DNA of 64,000 bases, taken from positions 49,023,297 to 49,087,296 of the forward strand of contig CM049321.1 in NCBI GenBank assembly GCA_026874595.1. Direction: 5' to 3'. The notes beneath the pieces are model-generated. The model was not told the DNA's origin and ran no database searches. It saw only the letters and a list, made by a program, of their open reading frames with translations. Below, piece after piece: positions 45,812-58,016 of the stretch. The DNA is from Sipunculus nudus. Taxonomy: Eukaryota > Annelida > Sipuncula > Golfingiida > Sipunculidae. The stretch's first letter is position 1, and every line of letters begins with the position of its first letter. The position numbers and the translations under genes were made by a program.

Positions 45812-45825
45812 TATATACGTGTGTA
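45580..45825. repeat. (ATT)n/(TAA)n and (TA)n tract
   Basis: Alternating AATAATAATAA and TTATTATTATT stretches (45588-45745) are followed by (TA)n at 45771-45808. The first part can fold on itself. Confidence 0.9.
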
Positions 45826-45829
45826 TGTC

Positions 45830-46520
45830 CCTTGCTGCGTCTTTCGGCTTTATTTTTTTCAATAAGTGCATTCTTTATCAAATGTTTGATCCAGCGAGTT
45901 GTGAGCTTTCACGCTGAAACAAGAACACAACCCATGCATGTACAAGCGAAATCAAGGCCAACACACGCGGTGACGAGCTAGAGAGGTTCACGCTTGAAAT
46001 CAACAGGAGATATATTATGCAGGAATGTCACTATTTACGTCACAGACGATCACGCGGGTGATCACGTGCGCGCATCTATCAATGTTAACGAATAGGCTGA
46101 TTACTGTCACGTGCCTGACCTTAAACTTCAGTCACGAAGATATTTGTTTTAGGCATATGGATAACTAAGGGGCTTTTATTTAATTGAGTTGTTAAATACT
46201 GACCTTCTATCCGATTATCAATTCATTTATTGCAAATATGTATAATAGTATTTATACGAGGTATACCTACTAGAATATTTTATCCCTGATCATGCCAAAA
46301 CGAACATTATAATGTATCTAAGCTTTAATACAAACAAGAAAATAATAAAATGTTCTCAAGTATTACAGGTTTAATATCCAAAGAATATAAACCATATGAC
46401 GGTACATTCAACATTCAACAGAAGTGCTTGCTGCATCATTATTTTTGTTTGTTGTTGATAACATTGAAGAAGGAATGGCAAGTATACAAACTTATATTTT
46501 TGACAGAGCAAGTGACAGCA
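45830..46520. other. Unrecognised DNA with a GC-richer patch
   Basis: 45945-46100 is less AT-rich and contains CACGCGGGTGATCACGTGCGCGC. No gene is recognised. Confidence 0.4.
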
Positions 46521-46530
46521 CCATAGGCTG

Positions 46531-46970
46531 AAGCATTCTGGGACAAAAAGTTCCATGACAATATAAATTGGAAAAGTGTATGGAGGTTAAATTTTTATAT
46601 GGTTAAGGAACCTAAAATGTACACTTTAAACTGTAAAATAATCAGTAATATTTATCTAACAGGAATTTTACTAAAGAAAATGAAAATAAAAGACAATGAT
46701 TTTTGTAATGACTGTAAAGTTGTTGAAACAACTGAGCACTTTTTTGTAGAGTGCAGTACATGCAGACCTCTTTGGAAGTTTGTAGAAGGAAAATTAGACT
46801 TTGTGCTAGATGCAACGAAAATTTTGTTTTGTAATTTAAAGAACCATAGGCATTATACAATGGTCACAATTGCAAACATTGTATAAGTAAGTTTAAATAT
46901 GGTGACCATCCAAACCTACTACATTTATTTAAAAGTAAATGTGCTCTTAGGAAAATTTATTTGTATTAAA
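46531..46970 (+). pseudogene. LINE C-terminal fragment (L1/Tx1-like zinc-binding region)
   Basis: An open frame from 46531 through 46886 reads EAFWDKKFHDNINWKSVW..., then ISNIYLTGILLKKMKIKD, then FCNDCKVVETTEHFFVEC...PLW. The CxxC....ETTEHFFxxC..LW pattern with preceding W and K-rich segments is the zinc-binding C-terminal region of L1/Tx1-type reverse-transcriptase proteins (zf-RVT type). No RT core is present upstream, so this is a 5'-truncated remnant. After the first stop the sequence still resembles coding text (GDHPNLLHLFKSKCALRKIY) to ~46965. Confidence 0.65.
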
Positions 46971-47922
46971 ATATGGTGTATCAATGATGAAAAAAATACA
47001 AGAAAAAAAAATGTTGCAATGTTGAAGATAAAAGGAAATCTGAGATACACCTAAGGAAAAGAAAGAAGAAAAAAAAAAATCTTTTTGTTTGCCTGTCCTT
47101 CGTTATTGGTGGAAAAAAAATCGTATGAACATCATTCTGCAGTACATGCAATTATTGAAATGAAATTATAAATTCATTTTCGATTTGAATGTCGATAAAT
47201 GACTGACTTTTATTCAATAGTTCGATTATTCGATGCATTGGTACAACCCTGCATAGTTCATCTTTATACTGAAATAATAGTGAAATAGAATCTGCATGGT
47301 GATACATATCTTGCGTCTTTTAAAAGGGTATTTACAGTACTTATCGTTTTATAATAAGAAATCTTAATCCCAAAAGCAAAGGTCTTTATGTCCTCTTTGG
47401 CCGTTGCTAACAATACTTCGTCTTCTCAGGGTCTTCTCACGTTACGGGTTCAGAACTGAATAGTGTTTACCTAGACACCCTGACAGTAAATAAAACCGAA
47501 TCATAGCGTATTTTACAGACAAATTGGTAACCTAACCCCCACACGGTCTGTCTAAACCATCAGACTGCAGAAACTAGATTGGTTTATTGATTCATACTGG
47601 AAGGTCCCCCGAGACTGTGTTTACAATCATGTCAAACGTGCATTGCCCACCTGGACGTTTAACGCTGGACTAAATTGTGCTATTTTTTTTAGCTTACGTG
47701 CCAACCCCCCCCCCCCCCCCGAGCTTTTACGTACTTTTCAATTTAATATTCAATAAATTATAAAATTTTGGAAAGAGAACAATGTAAAGTAATATGCAAC
47801 TTGGTAAACATTTAGTTATGGTATGTAATGTTACCTACAGTTTAAGTTCATTTAAGAAATGTAAAGAGTTTGTTTTTAATACAAAGATTAGTGTACTTTT
47901 TTTCTCAATTTCATTCAATCAA

Positions 47923-47925
<3 letters not shown>
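46971..47925. other. Unrecognised DNA
   Basis: AT-rich, with a C-run of 14 at ~47706. I see nothing else. Confidence 0.5.
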
Positions 47926-47988
<63 letters not shown>

Positions 47989-48006
47989 GATATATATATA
48001 TATATA
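47926..48006. repeat. (TC)n-(TA)n compound microsatellite
   Basis: (TC)n at ~47928-47966, then TA-rich sequence to 48006. Confidence 0.95.
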
Positions 48007-48658
48007 AGTTAAAAGTAATATATAAGTGGGGAGCATCGAATGAATGGAAGTTCTTGTTCATTTAGACAGATAATGTAAAATATTTCATATTACTCATAAT
48101 ATCAATATTTTACTTCCGGATTACATAAAAGATCTTAGTAATAATTTCAAAGTAATAAAATCAAATTGTGTTGCACTTCAGGCACAGATGAGGAACATAA
48201 CATACCAAGAGGCTACCGTTTACCAATTTAAAGCCCTAGCGAACAAAACTTCGTCCACATTATATATGTATATCAGCCGATATAAAAATGTTTGGCCTTA
48301 ATTACTATCATTTACATACCCATCAATGGAACTTGACAATACTCGGCGGCCACGTTGCAAATAACATTTTCAGTCATAATAATAAATTCGCTGAAAGCTA
48401 GTAACCCGAAACTCCCCGACTCCTGAGCGGGTGTATCTGGTTCCTGTTGCGACACTCTAATAATTATGTGACGTGTAAGATAATATCAATGACTTTTTTA
48501 CCATCAGTTACGTACATAAAGGAAATAAACACAAAGCATAACCGTGACAGGTTCTGATTTTATCGGTTGGTTGTCTAATGTATGCACCGTGGGCACTTTG
48601 AAAGAACTCGCTAAAGATGTCATGCGATAATAGACAACTGGAGACGGCTTCGAGTCTA

Positions 48659-48660
<2 letters not shown>
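48007..48660. other. Unrecognised DNA
   Basis: No feature recognised. Confidence 0.45.

Positions 48661-48732
<72 letters not shown>
48661..48732. repeat. (TA)n microsatellite
   Basis: Uninterrupted TA for about 70 bases. Confidence 0.97.
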
Positions 48733-48735
<3 letters not shown>

Positions 48736-49860
48736 CTTGTTATATCCCCGCTATGAATGTATTATGTTTCCCCTTGGTTGGTTGTTTGGTTAGTGTGTCT
48801 GTTTAAAACTACAAGTAAAGAATGACCTTTGATGAACTTCATTGTGGGGTTAGGGTAACATGCATGAAACAGTACCTCAAACTTGAGGGAAATCCGGATC
48901 ACAAAAATATATTTTTACTTCAAAGTTTATTACACCATTGGGAGACAAGGCTGTTCCATTTCCCGAGCGTTCCTTTGTTCTCGTTTGAGACAGCCAATTC
49001 ATAAGTATTAGGTGCAGCATTTGTTCAAGCCCCTGACTACTTTAAACCACACGTACGGGCTTTTTGCCCAGAATCCAACTGAAATTTGAAGATTTGGGAG
49101 TGTTAATACACGCCTCTTAGCAAACTCTTCCATTTAAGATACACACTAAATTCCGGATGTCAAAGTTCGCATGTCGAAAATATGGGTACTATACGCTAGT
49201 TGTATGAATAATGCTTAACAGAACGACAGACAATTGTAGTAAAATATCCAAAGTGGTAAGATTGGGTTAAAAAACTATGATGGTCATCAAGAGAGAGCAC
49301 ACCGCCGCCGAGGTAATAAATCCTATTGGACTTGGTCCTTCCCTTCGACAAGATCCTACCCTTTTTTATTCCGAATCCGCATGAAAATATAATGGCGCCT
49401 TCCCTGTCCATGTCCAAACCTTCCAGAACATGTTGTAGAAGTCAACCTGCTGACAGACAAACAACTAAACGACATGAAAGAAAACATAACCTCCTCAGTG
49501 GTGGTGGGGAATAACTTTGACTGGTACAAGAATGAAGCGGTTTCGTAGACCAGGAAGAAAAGGTGTGGACTAACATCAAACTAAATCCCAATACCATTTC
49601 AATCAATGGTTCCTTCATAATTGCTACCCCGACCTCCATGCAAAAGTACTTGCTAAATTCTTCACTTACCTTTAAAGTGTATTAGACACTATGCATGCAG
49701 TTCTACTTCAGTTGGTCTGTCATGTATATATATATACATAAATGCTGTGCGTGGTATGTGTCATCCGTTCTTAAATATAGGTATGACTTTTAACGTGAGA
49801 CTAATACACATGGAATAGTGCATGATAATGCAGACACTTATAACCCCTGGCTGAACTGCT
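48733..49860. other. Unrecognised DNA with short repeat fragments
   Basis: 48770-48900 holds TTGGTTGGTTGTTTGGTTAG and GAGGGAAATCCGGATCA, which resemble the GGATGATCCGGATCACCA part of the element at 60310-60510. No gene is seen. Confidence 0.4.
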
Positions 49861-49929
49861 TTGTATTACCATCATGCACAGGCCAGGACACCTGCCGCGT
49901 CAACCATACACACGGCACTCAGGACATGT

Positions 49930-50038
49930 TTTATCCCCCCCCCCCCCATCACAAACCCACACACACACTTCTTTACCCATAAACAAACAAACATTTTCAT
50001 ACATATTTCTACCCAATCACTCAACCCCCCCCCGACAC

Positions 50039-50090
<52 letters not shown>

Positions 50091-50191
50091 TACAAATTAG
50101 CCATCCTTCTCCCTCTCTCACACACACAAGCTCTCTCACACAGTTTCAAATATTTATCAACATTTAAACTTAGAACTTCTAACATGAAAGT

Positions 50192-50224
<33 letters not shown>

Positions 50225-50306
50225 AAGAGTGAGAGAGAGAGAGAGACTGCGCATGTGCATTAAATTTGTACAACAACGATGATTTGCCCCCCCCCCCCCC
50301 CCCCAA
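49930..50306. repeat. Cluster of C-run, (CA)n, (TA)n, (GT)n and (GA)n tracts
   Basis: C-run at 49936-49948, (CA)n near 49959, (TA)n at 50040-50086, (CA)n near 50121, (GT)n at 50192-50213, (GA)n at 50216-50246, C-run at 50287-50304. The open frames crossing it in both strands are low-complexity artefacts. Confidence 0.9.
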
Positions 50307-51921
50307 CCTGTAATAAACGAAAGCCCCCTAATAAAACTGGGCCGGTAAGTGTTTGACATTGTCAAGGAATTTGCAACCGATTTTTCCTGCCGGATTAAAA
50401 AAAAATCCTACCGGCAGGTCCCTCACATCAACCGATCTTTCCTTTTTAATACCCGGCAAAAAATCTGCCGATAAAAATCTATAGATTAGAGGACGGCTTA
50501 ACACACACATAAGAATTTACATACAGGTGTGTGGCTCAGGTGTGGCCATCTTTAACTCCTCCATGTGTTGTGCACACATAAAACAGGTAAGGTTCTCTAC
50601 CTGTTGTTGTGTCACGCTTGGGCACGTATGTTAATAACAGATGTGAGCTCATCCTGTTCCACCACGCTCAGTGCATGCTTACTGTACACTAACAGAAGCA
50701 TGAATCATACCTCAGGTATTGAACTAGAGAGCAGTAACAGAGCGCAATAACCTCCGCTGATTAAGAGATAGTCCAAAGATATCAAAGACGGTGTACATCT
50801 AAAGTCTGTTCACTTTTTTTTCAGCACATCATAACAGGTACGTATTCAATAGTTCCAAGTAAAGGTACCAGCTATTTTCTAATGATCATGTTCAAGTACA
50901 GGTGCTCTGGGTTTGGTATCTAATTACAAGTAGAGACATAATACTTGGCCGCAACACTGTATGCCACATTAGGACAGAAGTGAAACACATATAACCAATG
51001 AACCTTGTTTAAAGTCACACAGCAACTAGAAATGTGCATTCAAAGAAATGCAGCACTCCGCCATATGGACAGTCCTTAATGTGGGGTACTCGACAATTCG
51101 TGTTTTCATTCACTTAATGGCCCATATTTCAAGGTTCATTGCTGCATAGGTTCCTCCAACAAGTGTTTGCATTCACTTAATCTCACATTTGTGAATATTA
51201 CTGGATGTCCTTCCTGGATCCGAACATGAGCCGGACCCACACCAAAATCCAACCAATTCTTCATTGGCCCATTCCCGAGGTGCCCTGAAATTTCATTGGC
51301 TTCCGTTCATGATTGCGTGAGTTATGTTGTGAACAAACAGACACACACACACAAACACACACACAAACACACACACGAACGGGAATGAACGCATGCATAC
51401 GATACTTGCGGAGGCAATGAATAAACACTTATTTGTCAAACTGATCAAACGTGAATTATTTGGCACTTTAGATGAGGAACTTTTGGTAGTCAATAACGGA
51501 AGTACGTCCTATCAGGATATATAGGTGTTCGTGTGTGCCTGTGTCAGTACTAATATTTCAGGAATAAGGTCTAAGCGATCGAGGCTGCAACAGGCGTGTT
51601 AAAAACCGAGTTGTGATCCAAGTGGTGCTGTTTATTTAAACAGGTGATGCGGTAACTATGTGGCTGTGTAAATATTATGAGAAAAAAACATCAGGCGAAT
51701 TCCGGTACCTGTGTTGGTAACTTTACCGACAGGATGCCAAATTTAACTAGCACTGTCACGCCCTCTGCAGGTTTAAACTGTGTATTCAGGAAACGTAAAA
51801 AGTGATACACTCCCTGACCAACATCTCTTGTATTAATAAGCAGAAAATTGAATGATAAGAATAATAAATCAGAAACATTTATGTCAATGTGACATTTGGT
51901 CACCTGTTAATATATCGTATG

Positions 51922-51975
<54 letters not shown>

Positions 51976-52015
51976 GGTTTATGTGTGTGTATATGCAAGG
52001 ATTTTGGGATATAAT

Positions 52016-52049
<34 letters not shown>

Positions 52050-52300
52050 CCTCGACTGTCCACCCCTACAGAACGCCATTATCTGAGCCATGATTAGCTA
52101 TAATAACTATTTGTACAATCCGTGTAAAATAAACAAGATTATATTAATGTATTATATTTACCAGTAGTTTTGCCTACCTTGTCCACATATCCGTATGATA
52201 TATCCTGTACTCCCAGCAGATTTATCCAATAAAATATAAATTACATCACTTCACTATAAACTGATACAGTGGCCGGCGTGGTTACCCATACATACACAAC
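50307..52300. other. Unrecognised DNA with microsatellites
   Basis: Contains (CA)n at 51341-51375, (TA)n at 51927-51972 and (CA)n/(TA)n at 52016-52050. No convincing coding region is seen. Confidence 0.5.
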
Positions 52301-52413
52301 AGATCCCCACGGTTTACCATTAGAAACCGCAGGTACAAATTATATGCGTGCGACGGCTACAGTCGGCAGCAAGTCCAGGTACTACGCCCTGTTTTAATGA
52401 GTGTTATACTTAC

Positions 52414-52640
52414 CTGGGCTTGAAATCCTAGTTATGACACAGGCATCGCCAGTTTAAGTATTATACATATTACTGATGTTTCTGCGGTGCTAGCAGCTAG
52501 CTGAAGCGCAGCTCCCTGCTGAATCACATTTTAAAACACCGTGTATCGCTCTTTAGTGGTTTTATATATTGACATCCTAGATCCGGCGTGGCGGTAATAT
52601 TGTGCACTCCAAGTGAATCACTCGTGTCCTAAGGTTGCTT
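52414..52640 (-). promoter_or_regulatory. Candidate Mkx 5' non-coding exon and promoter area
   Basis: The Mkx exon at 41002 begins at an acceptor, so an upstream exon is needed. The minus strand has a near-perfect donor, CCCAG|GTAAGTAT, with the exon end at 52414. It lies beside 52440-52960, which is visibly less AT-rich than its surroundings, about 11.4 kb upstream. The exon's 5' limit is arbitrary here. Other good minus-strand donors exist (near 49670, 53931, 57168 and 59450), so this is only the favoured candidate. Confidence 0.25.
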
Positions 52641-53111
52641 TCACTAAGCCTGCGGCGATAGCTGTATCTGGCTCCATGCGACACTTATCGAATGTACACA
52701 AATACACACACAAACGCGTTTTAGCTGTAGCGGCCTGCTCACGTGGGTTGGCATGTGAACCAGCGCTGCAAACAACCGGGTTTGAAGCACCGGCGCTCGG
52801 TACGGTCAGAGACCCCTGTTGGCCTGGGTAGGCCTAAAACTGGGCGGCTTCTATCGACCGGTCTCGTTTAATGCCAGAGTCGATATGTTGGCCCCGGTCT
52901 TGCTTCTAGAATACCGTGGCTATTTAAATCTGCAGTCAGTGTTCCAAGTGCTACCGCCCTCGACCAGGTTTTAATACGTTAAGTGCTTTGACGGTATAAT
53001 CACACGAATCAATTGTGAACCCTTTATAATTTATTAAATATTTTTCATATGATCTGTTATTAATGACGTTGATGGTTTTATCTTCATACAAGGCTAAGTT
53101 TCTAATACACA

Positions 53112-53179
<68 letters not shown>

Positions 53180-53420
53180 TTTAAAAAATATATATATATA
53201 TTATTTTCATAATTATAATTTTATATAATGTTATTGACGTTATCTCCGTGTGATTGTCTTGCCTAAATATGAAAAAAGAAAATGTTATACTTGTCTTTTT
53301 ATATATGCAAGTATATATGTGTGTGTGCATGTGTGTGCTATCAAAAGTATCTATATTTATTATTGTTATTATTTTTATTATTATTATCATTATCATTATT
53401 ATTTTTATAATCACCAGCAG
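53112..53420. repeat. (TA)n and ATT-type low-complexity DNA
   Basis: TA run at ~53115-53174 and a second at ~53188-53200. TTATTATT/TCATTATC triplets at 53357-53410. Confidence 0.92.
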
Positions 53421-53867
53421 CATTTTTATTGCAAGTTATAACCTCAGTTGTAATAGTTTGATTTTAATGAGTAAAACGTCACCCCATAAATGTTTGATGA
53501 ACCAACACACTGGTGTTCATTCGCTCCTTTACATAAAAACTACCTTTTTAGCTCCCCCGTGCCTGAGAACCATACCTTTTTTTTGGCCTAACACGTTGAA
53601 GTAATAAACGTCACGAATATCGATACTGACTGAGCTATTCATTTACTCATACAAAACGTTATTTGTAGACTGTATCAATGTTTAATATGCATCCCATGGC
53701 TTACATAACCATTGCATCAATTATTAGTTGTCCCAAATGAGTAGGTTCAATAAAGCGTCATTTATGCTCACCCAGCCACTCTCATATACTAGCTGACCAT
53801 CTATTATTAATGTAGTTCAACACTTTTAAATGTCTGCCATAAGTATCTATTTCGAACATATACATCG
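53421..53867. other. Unrecognised DNA
   Basis: No feature recognised. Confidence 0.45.
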
Positions 53868-54403
53868 AACCATCCCACTAACACAACCATTCCACTAACA
53901 CAACCATCCCACTAACATGACTATCTGCTTACCTGAAAACCCTGTTTCATGACTCCCCCCCCCCCCCCCCCCACACACACAGCACTAACACGACAGTTCC
54001 GCTAATGACCATTCAACTAAACCGACAATTAATTTAACATGACCATACTACTCAACTAACAATCACATTTATACGATCACCCCGCTAACACGGCCACTTC
54101 GCTAACACGACAATCCCGCTTATATGACTTTCATGTTAGTACGACCATCCCATCAGCAGGAACATCTCGCCAACACAACCTTCCCACTGACATGACTATC
54201 CTACAAACATAACCACCCCGCTAACCCGACTTTCCCGCTATCATGGCCACCCCGCTAACCCGACCACCCTGAAAAAAGACTATCCCTCCAACACGGCTAT
54301 CCAACTGACATGACCATCTCATAAACATGACCACGGCAATTATAGGACCACCGCGTTTTCATGACTATCCGATAACACGACCAACCCGCTAACACGACCA
54401 AAT
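53868..54403. repeat. 18-bp minisatellite (CCCGCTAACACGACCA type)
   Basis: About 28 degenerate units of AACCATCCCACTAACACA / ACCACCCCGCTAACACG fill the block, interrupted by a C-run at 53956-53972. The reverse complement matches the array at 3003-3220. Confidence 0.85.
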
Positions 54404-55153
54404 TTGTACATATGTAACACATACATACGTACATACATATGTACATACGTGTATTAATAAAATTAAGCCTCACATATGTATCTGACTTTCAGTGCAGTTT
54501 CCCTTTTTCTCGAAATATAATTCTCAAACATGCAGTAACAGAAATACATGTATAACCAAATTTCAGTATGAAAATAGTAAGATGTCAGTTAAATATATTT
54601 TCCTATCAGAATATCTTTCATCTTTATTTTCGTAGAGGACGCGTGAATATGACAATCCCGGTGTAAAAAAGCACATCCTATCTAGCTTCATGCACCCTCA
54701 TTCAATTAAACGCCCATTGTGGTGACACTCTGAATTATATCAATTTCCTTCATGTCACACATATGACCTCATGTACAGCAACATCAAAGCTCCCGACGTG
54801 CTTTGCGATCATATCAGTGGTTTTGCCGTGGGTTGTACTGATAGAGCTTATATTATACTATACCGGTGTACGGATCAAAGCGATAAAATAAAGAGAGTCC
54901 TCGTAAGAACCTTATCTGTTATCAGACAACAGTTCAGCGATCAGATTTTTATCAAGGACTATTTGGGCCGCTTAAACATAATTCTTTTTTAAATGTTTAG
55001 AAAATCGTATCGACAATTATTTAGTTCCTTTAGGTTTTCTAACAACAAAATACCAGTGATATACTTAATCAGCTGTTAGATATACGGTACACTTACATAC
55101 AAACAGACGAACCTGTTATATACACATTATACATGTGTATATATATATTTATT
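54404..55153. other. Unrecognised DNA
   Basis: Short ACATACGTACATACAT repeat at ~54418-54450. No gene is seen. Confidence 0.45.
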
Positions 55154-55332
55154 CAGTGAAACCTTGCCTGACGACCAACTCGGTTAAGCGACCACCTAAC
55201 AAAAAGCGACCACTTTTTCCTGGTCCTCATTCTTTTTGGCTCTTTATATCAGACCTCGCTTAGACAACCACCTCGAAAATGCGACTACTATATCGAGGTC
55301 CCCTTGGTGGTCGTAATATTTAGGTTTTACTG
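55154..55332. mobile_element. 179-bp pogo-like MITE, second copy
   Basis: Begins CAGTGAAACCTTGCCTGACG and ends ATTTAGGTTTTACTG, with TA after the right end (left flank TT, probably mutated). The interior CGACCACTTTTTCCTGGTC and GACCTCGCTTAGACAACCACC match 21454-21631. Confidence 0.82.
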
Positions 55333-55416
55333 TATATATATATATATAAATTAATCTACAGGTTTCCTGCAATAAACAACTACTAGAGTGCTCAATCGTA
55401 TTAAAACAGAGCTTTA

Positions 55417-55466
<50 letters not shown>

Positions 55467-55560
55467 ATGCTGCATATATATAAATGTATATGCCGGTAAA
55501 ATCAGAATATATGATATGATATAATATAATAATATTAAATACTAGGACATATTATATTAT
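55333..55560. repeat. (TA)n tracts
   Basis: TA runs at 55333-55350 and ~55418-55462, followed by AT-rich DNA with ATATGATATGATATAATATAATAAT. Confidence 0.9.
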
Positions 55561-56332
55561 GATATAATACAATTTTATACTGTGTATAAACGTTGAACAA
55601 CGTTGAATAATTCAAAATAGTTCTAACGTTTATCATTTGAGTCAGCTATTTTGATCAATCTTTATTAATATATGCACACAGTCACACAGAGAATGAATAC
55701 TTCCTACACTTATGTTTTGACACTGCTCATAAAAGAACGTTTCTGACAATAAACTTATAAATTTCTTTTCTTTCCCGGAATAATTTCACCCCTGCCCACA
55801 TTCTTTATTTTTCTAAGAATATTAAATTTTCCACCTCCCTTCGTGCATCCTTATTATAAACTTCCTGCCCGGCTGAAGCTACTGGTGTCTTGTTACCATC
55901 GGAAAGGAGGTCATGTTTTCACCCGCAACGGCCTGTTTGTCAGTTTGTCAGAGTGTTGTACATAGCCGTGAATACACGACTTAGTATACACATTTGTATT
56001 GGGCTAGTAAGCCTAACTTGAGTCGTGATAAAAGCCATAAGGGGGATGTACTGCAATGATCATAAATCCTGTTGCATTGATATCTTGGTGAACACGATAA
56101 TCGTAACATATAACAAAATATGAGATTTATATTGGCTTTATATAAGACCCGAACACTCAGTGTCATCCATCGCCAACAGGTATCATTAGTGTGGTGCGAA
56201 ATTAGGGCCATATATATCACCAGGGAACTCATGGGACGAACCAATACGACTTGGCCATACGCGAATATGTTTGCTTTACATATATAATTCACAACATGAC
56301 ATAACCTATAACTCTACTGCATGTTGATTAAC

Positions 56333-56373
<41 letters not shown>

Positions 56374-57535
56374 TTGGTTCAGTTTCAATGTATACTTCTG
56401 TTAAGTAGTACCAATGCGGACACAGCATGCAAGTTTTGGACGAATAACGAATAATAGATAAAGATCCGTGTGGTAAGAGATTTACTAGTATATATTTATT
56501 CTTTGCTATTTATTTATGTTTGTTAGCTTAAATAAGGGCAAAAAAGATACATAAATCGACAATATTCCGCAGGAGAATATCTATGGTCTATATAATATTC
56601 TTGCATAGTATTTTCGTTACTGCCCCGGTGGAAATGTTCTTCGCATGTGTCTGGATTGACCGTGACATCTGTTTCAATATTTTATATCGTTAGCGAGTAA
56701 ACGGCAGGCACGTTTATTATTGTAAGTATTTTTTTATTTAAACAGGACGAAATAATATGTACGTATTATGAATGTTTATGTATATAAAAGGGTGTTTATA
56801 ATTGATTTGACATGTAAGCTGCTGTTGCTGTATTTTACTTACTTACGGCTTTAGGTATTATAACGGTAGTGTATACAATTCGTGTAACTAGAAAATCTGT
56901 TTGTATACCAAAATGTATGCATGCCTATACAGACTAATTCATCCATGCATGGAAAATACGTTCCGTTTGTGCCAACTATAGCTTCACACCACGCTATATA
57001 GACACACACACACATAATTAAACCTCCCTCTAACCGTTCCCATGGCACTTACCACCAGACGAAGAAACCTGTGTGCTTCGAAAGCTCGGATTAGTCGGTT
57101 AGTCTTCAGGGAGGCGTTATCTTTCATTTATTTTCTCAAATATATATTTAACTTAAATCTTACCTGGAGTATAAATGTCCCTGGCAGTGAATAATATCAC
57201 ATTTCGACCAGGGGCGTGAACGCGACGTCGCTAAGTATTGAACCATCCGGCACTGTATTTCATCTAAATACGTCATGCACTGTCAATATCTCAACCCACG
57301 ACTTGTATTACATTAAACTCTGAAGAGACGAGATACCGACATGGCCGCACGGCCGTGTTTGCTTGGTACATTGGTCAAAAGACGGCCAGAAGGACGTTGG
57401 CTCCACCCACTATAACATACAGGATGTCAATATATACAGGCATACATGCAGACTGCATGGTGGTGTGTACGAGTGAAATGTACAACTCATGAAAGTTTGT
57501 TGCGTGAATTTTGTGGTTTTCGAAAATAAATAATA
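55561..57535. other. Mostly unrecognised DNA with repeat fragments
   Basis: 55890-55960 has the GGAGGTCATGTTTTCACCCG repeat fragment. 56148-56198 is the partner of 39095-39220. (TA)n lies at 56336-56368. No gene is recognised. Confidence 0.45.
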
Positions 57536-58016
57536 AAAAATAATCGATTAATAATTGATCACCGGTCGTTTTTATCTGTACAACCGCTTTTATAACCACT
57601 AACTAATATATATATATATATATATGTGCTGTGCCAATTAATCGATTATATCGATGGTTGGTCGAATTTTTCATAATTGATTTAATCGACTGCATTTTTG
57701 TATAATCGATCTATGAAGGATCAAAAGAAGTCATATTATGCCGATAAAATATGTTGATTTTTTTAGAAATATACAAAGAAGGACAGGGCACAAAACAGTG
57801 AACAGCATTAAAACTTATAAAAGTCAACAACCCGTCCATTACATTGACCCTTCAGCGTGATGTACAGGTTATACTGAATTTACTGGGTCAATATTTTAGG
57901 AACAATTCTATTCAGCGTATTTCATGTTAATATAGATGGTACATTAAATAATAGATTAATAAACGAGCATCGGTCGTTTTTATCTGTACAACCGCTATTA
58001 CAACTACTAATATATA
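57536..58016. repeat. Direct repeats ~75 bp flanking ~330 bp
   Basis: ATTAATAATTGATCACCGGTCG...TTTTATCTGTACAACCGCTTTTATAACCACTAAC (57549-57604) recurs as ATTAATAAACGAGCATCGGTCG...TCTGTACAACCGCTATTACAACTACTAA (57956-58011). Between them is ATCGAT-rich, partly palindromic sequence (57635-57715). A short-LTR-like or duplicated MITE arrangement is possible. Confidence 0.6.

Noticed and set aside
46599-46886. Cys-rich open frame as a host zinc-finger gene
   Set aside because: The CxxC...ETTEHFFxxC...LW pattern and the upstream W/K-rich segment are those of the LINE C-terminal region, so it was assigned to a LINE remnant.
53868-54403. CRISPR-like direct repeats
   Set aside because: Units are degenerate and contiguous with no unique spacers, and the setting is an intron-bearing animal genome.
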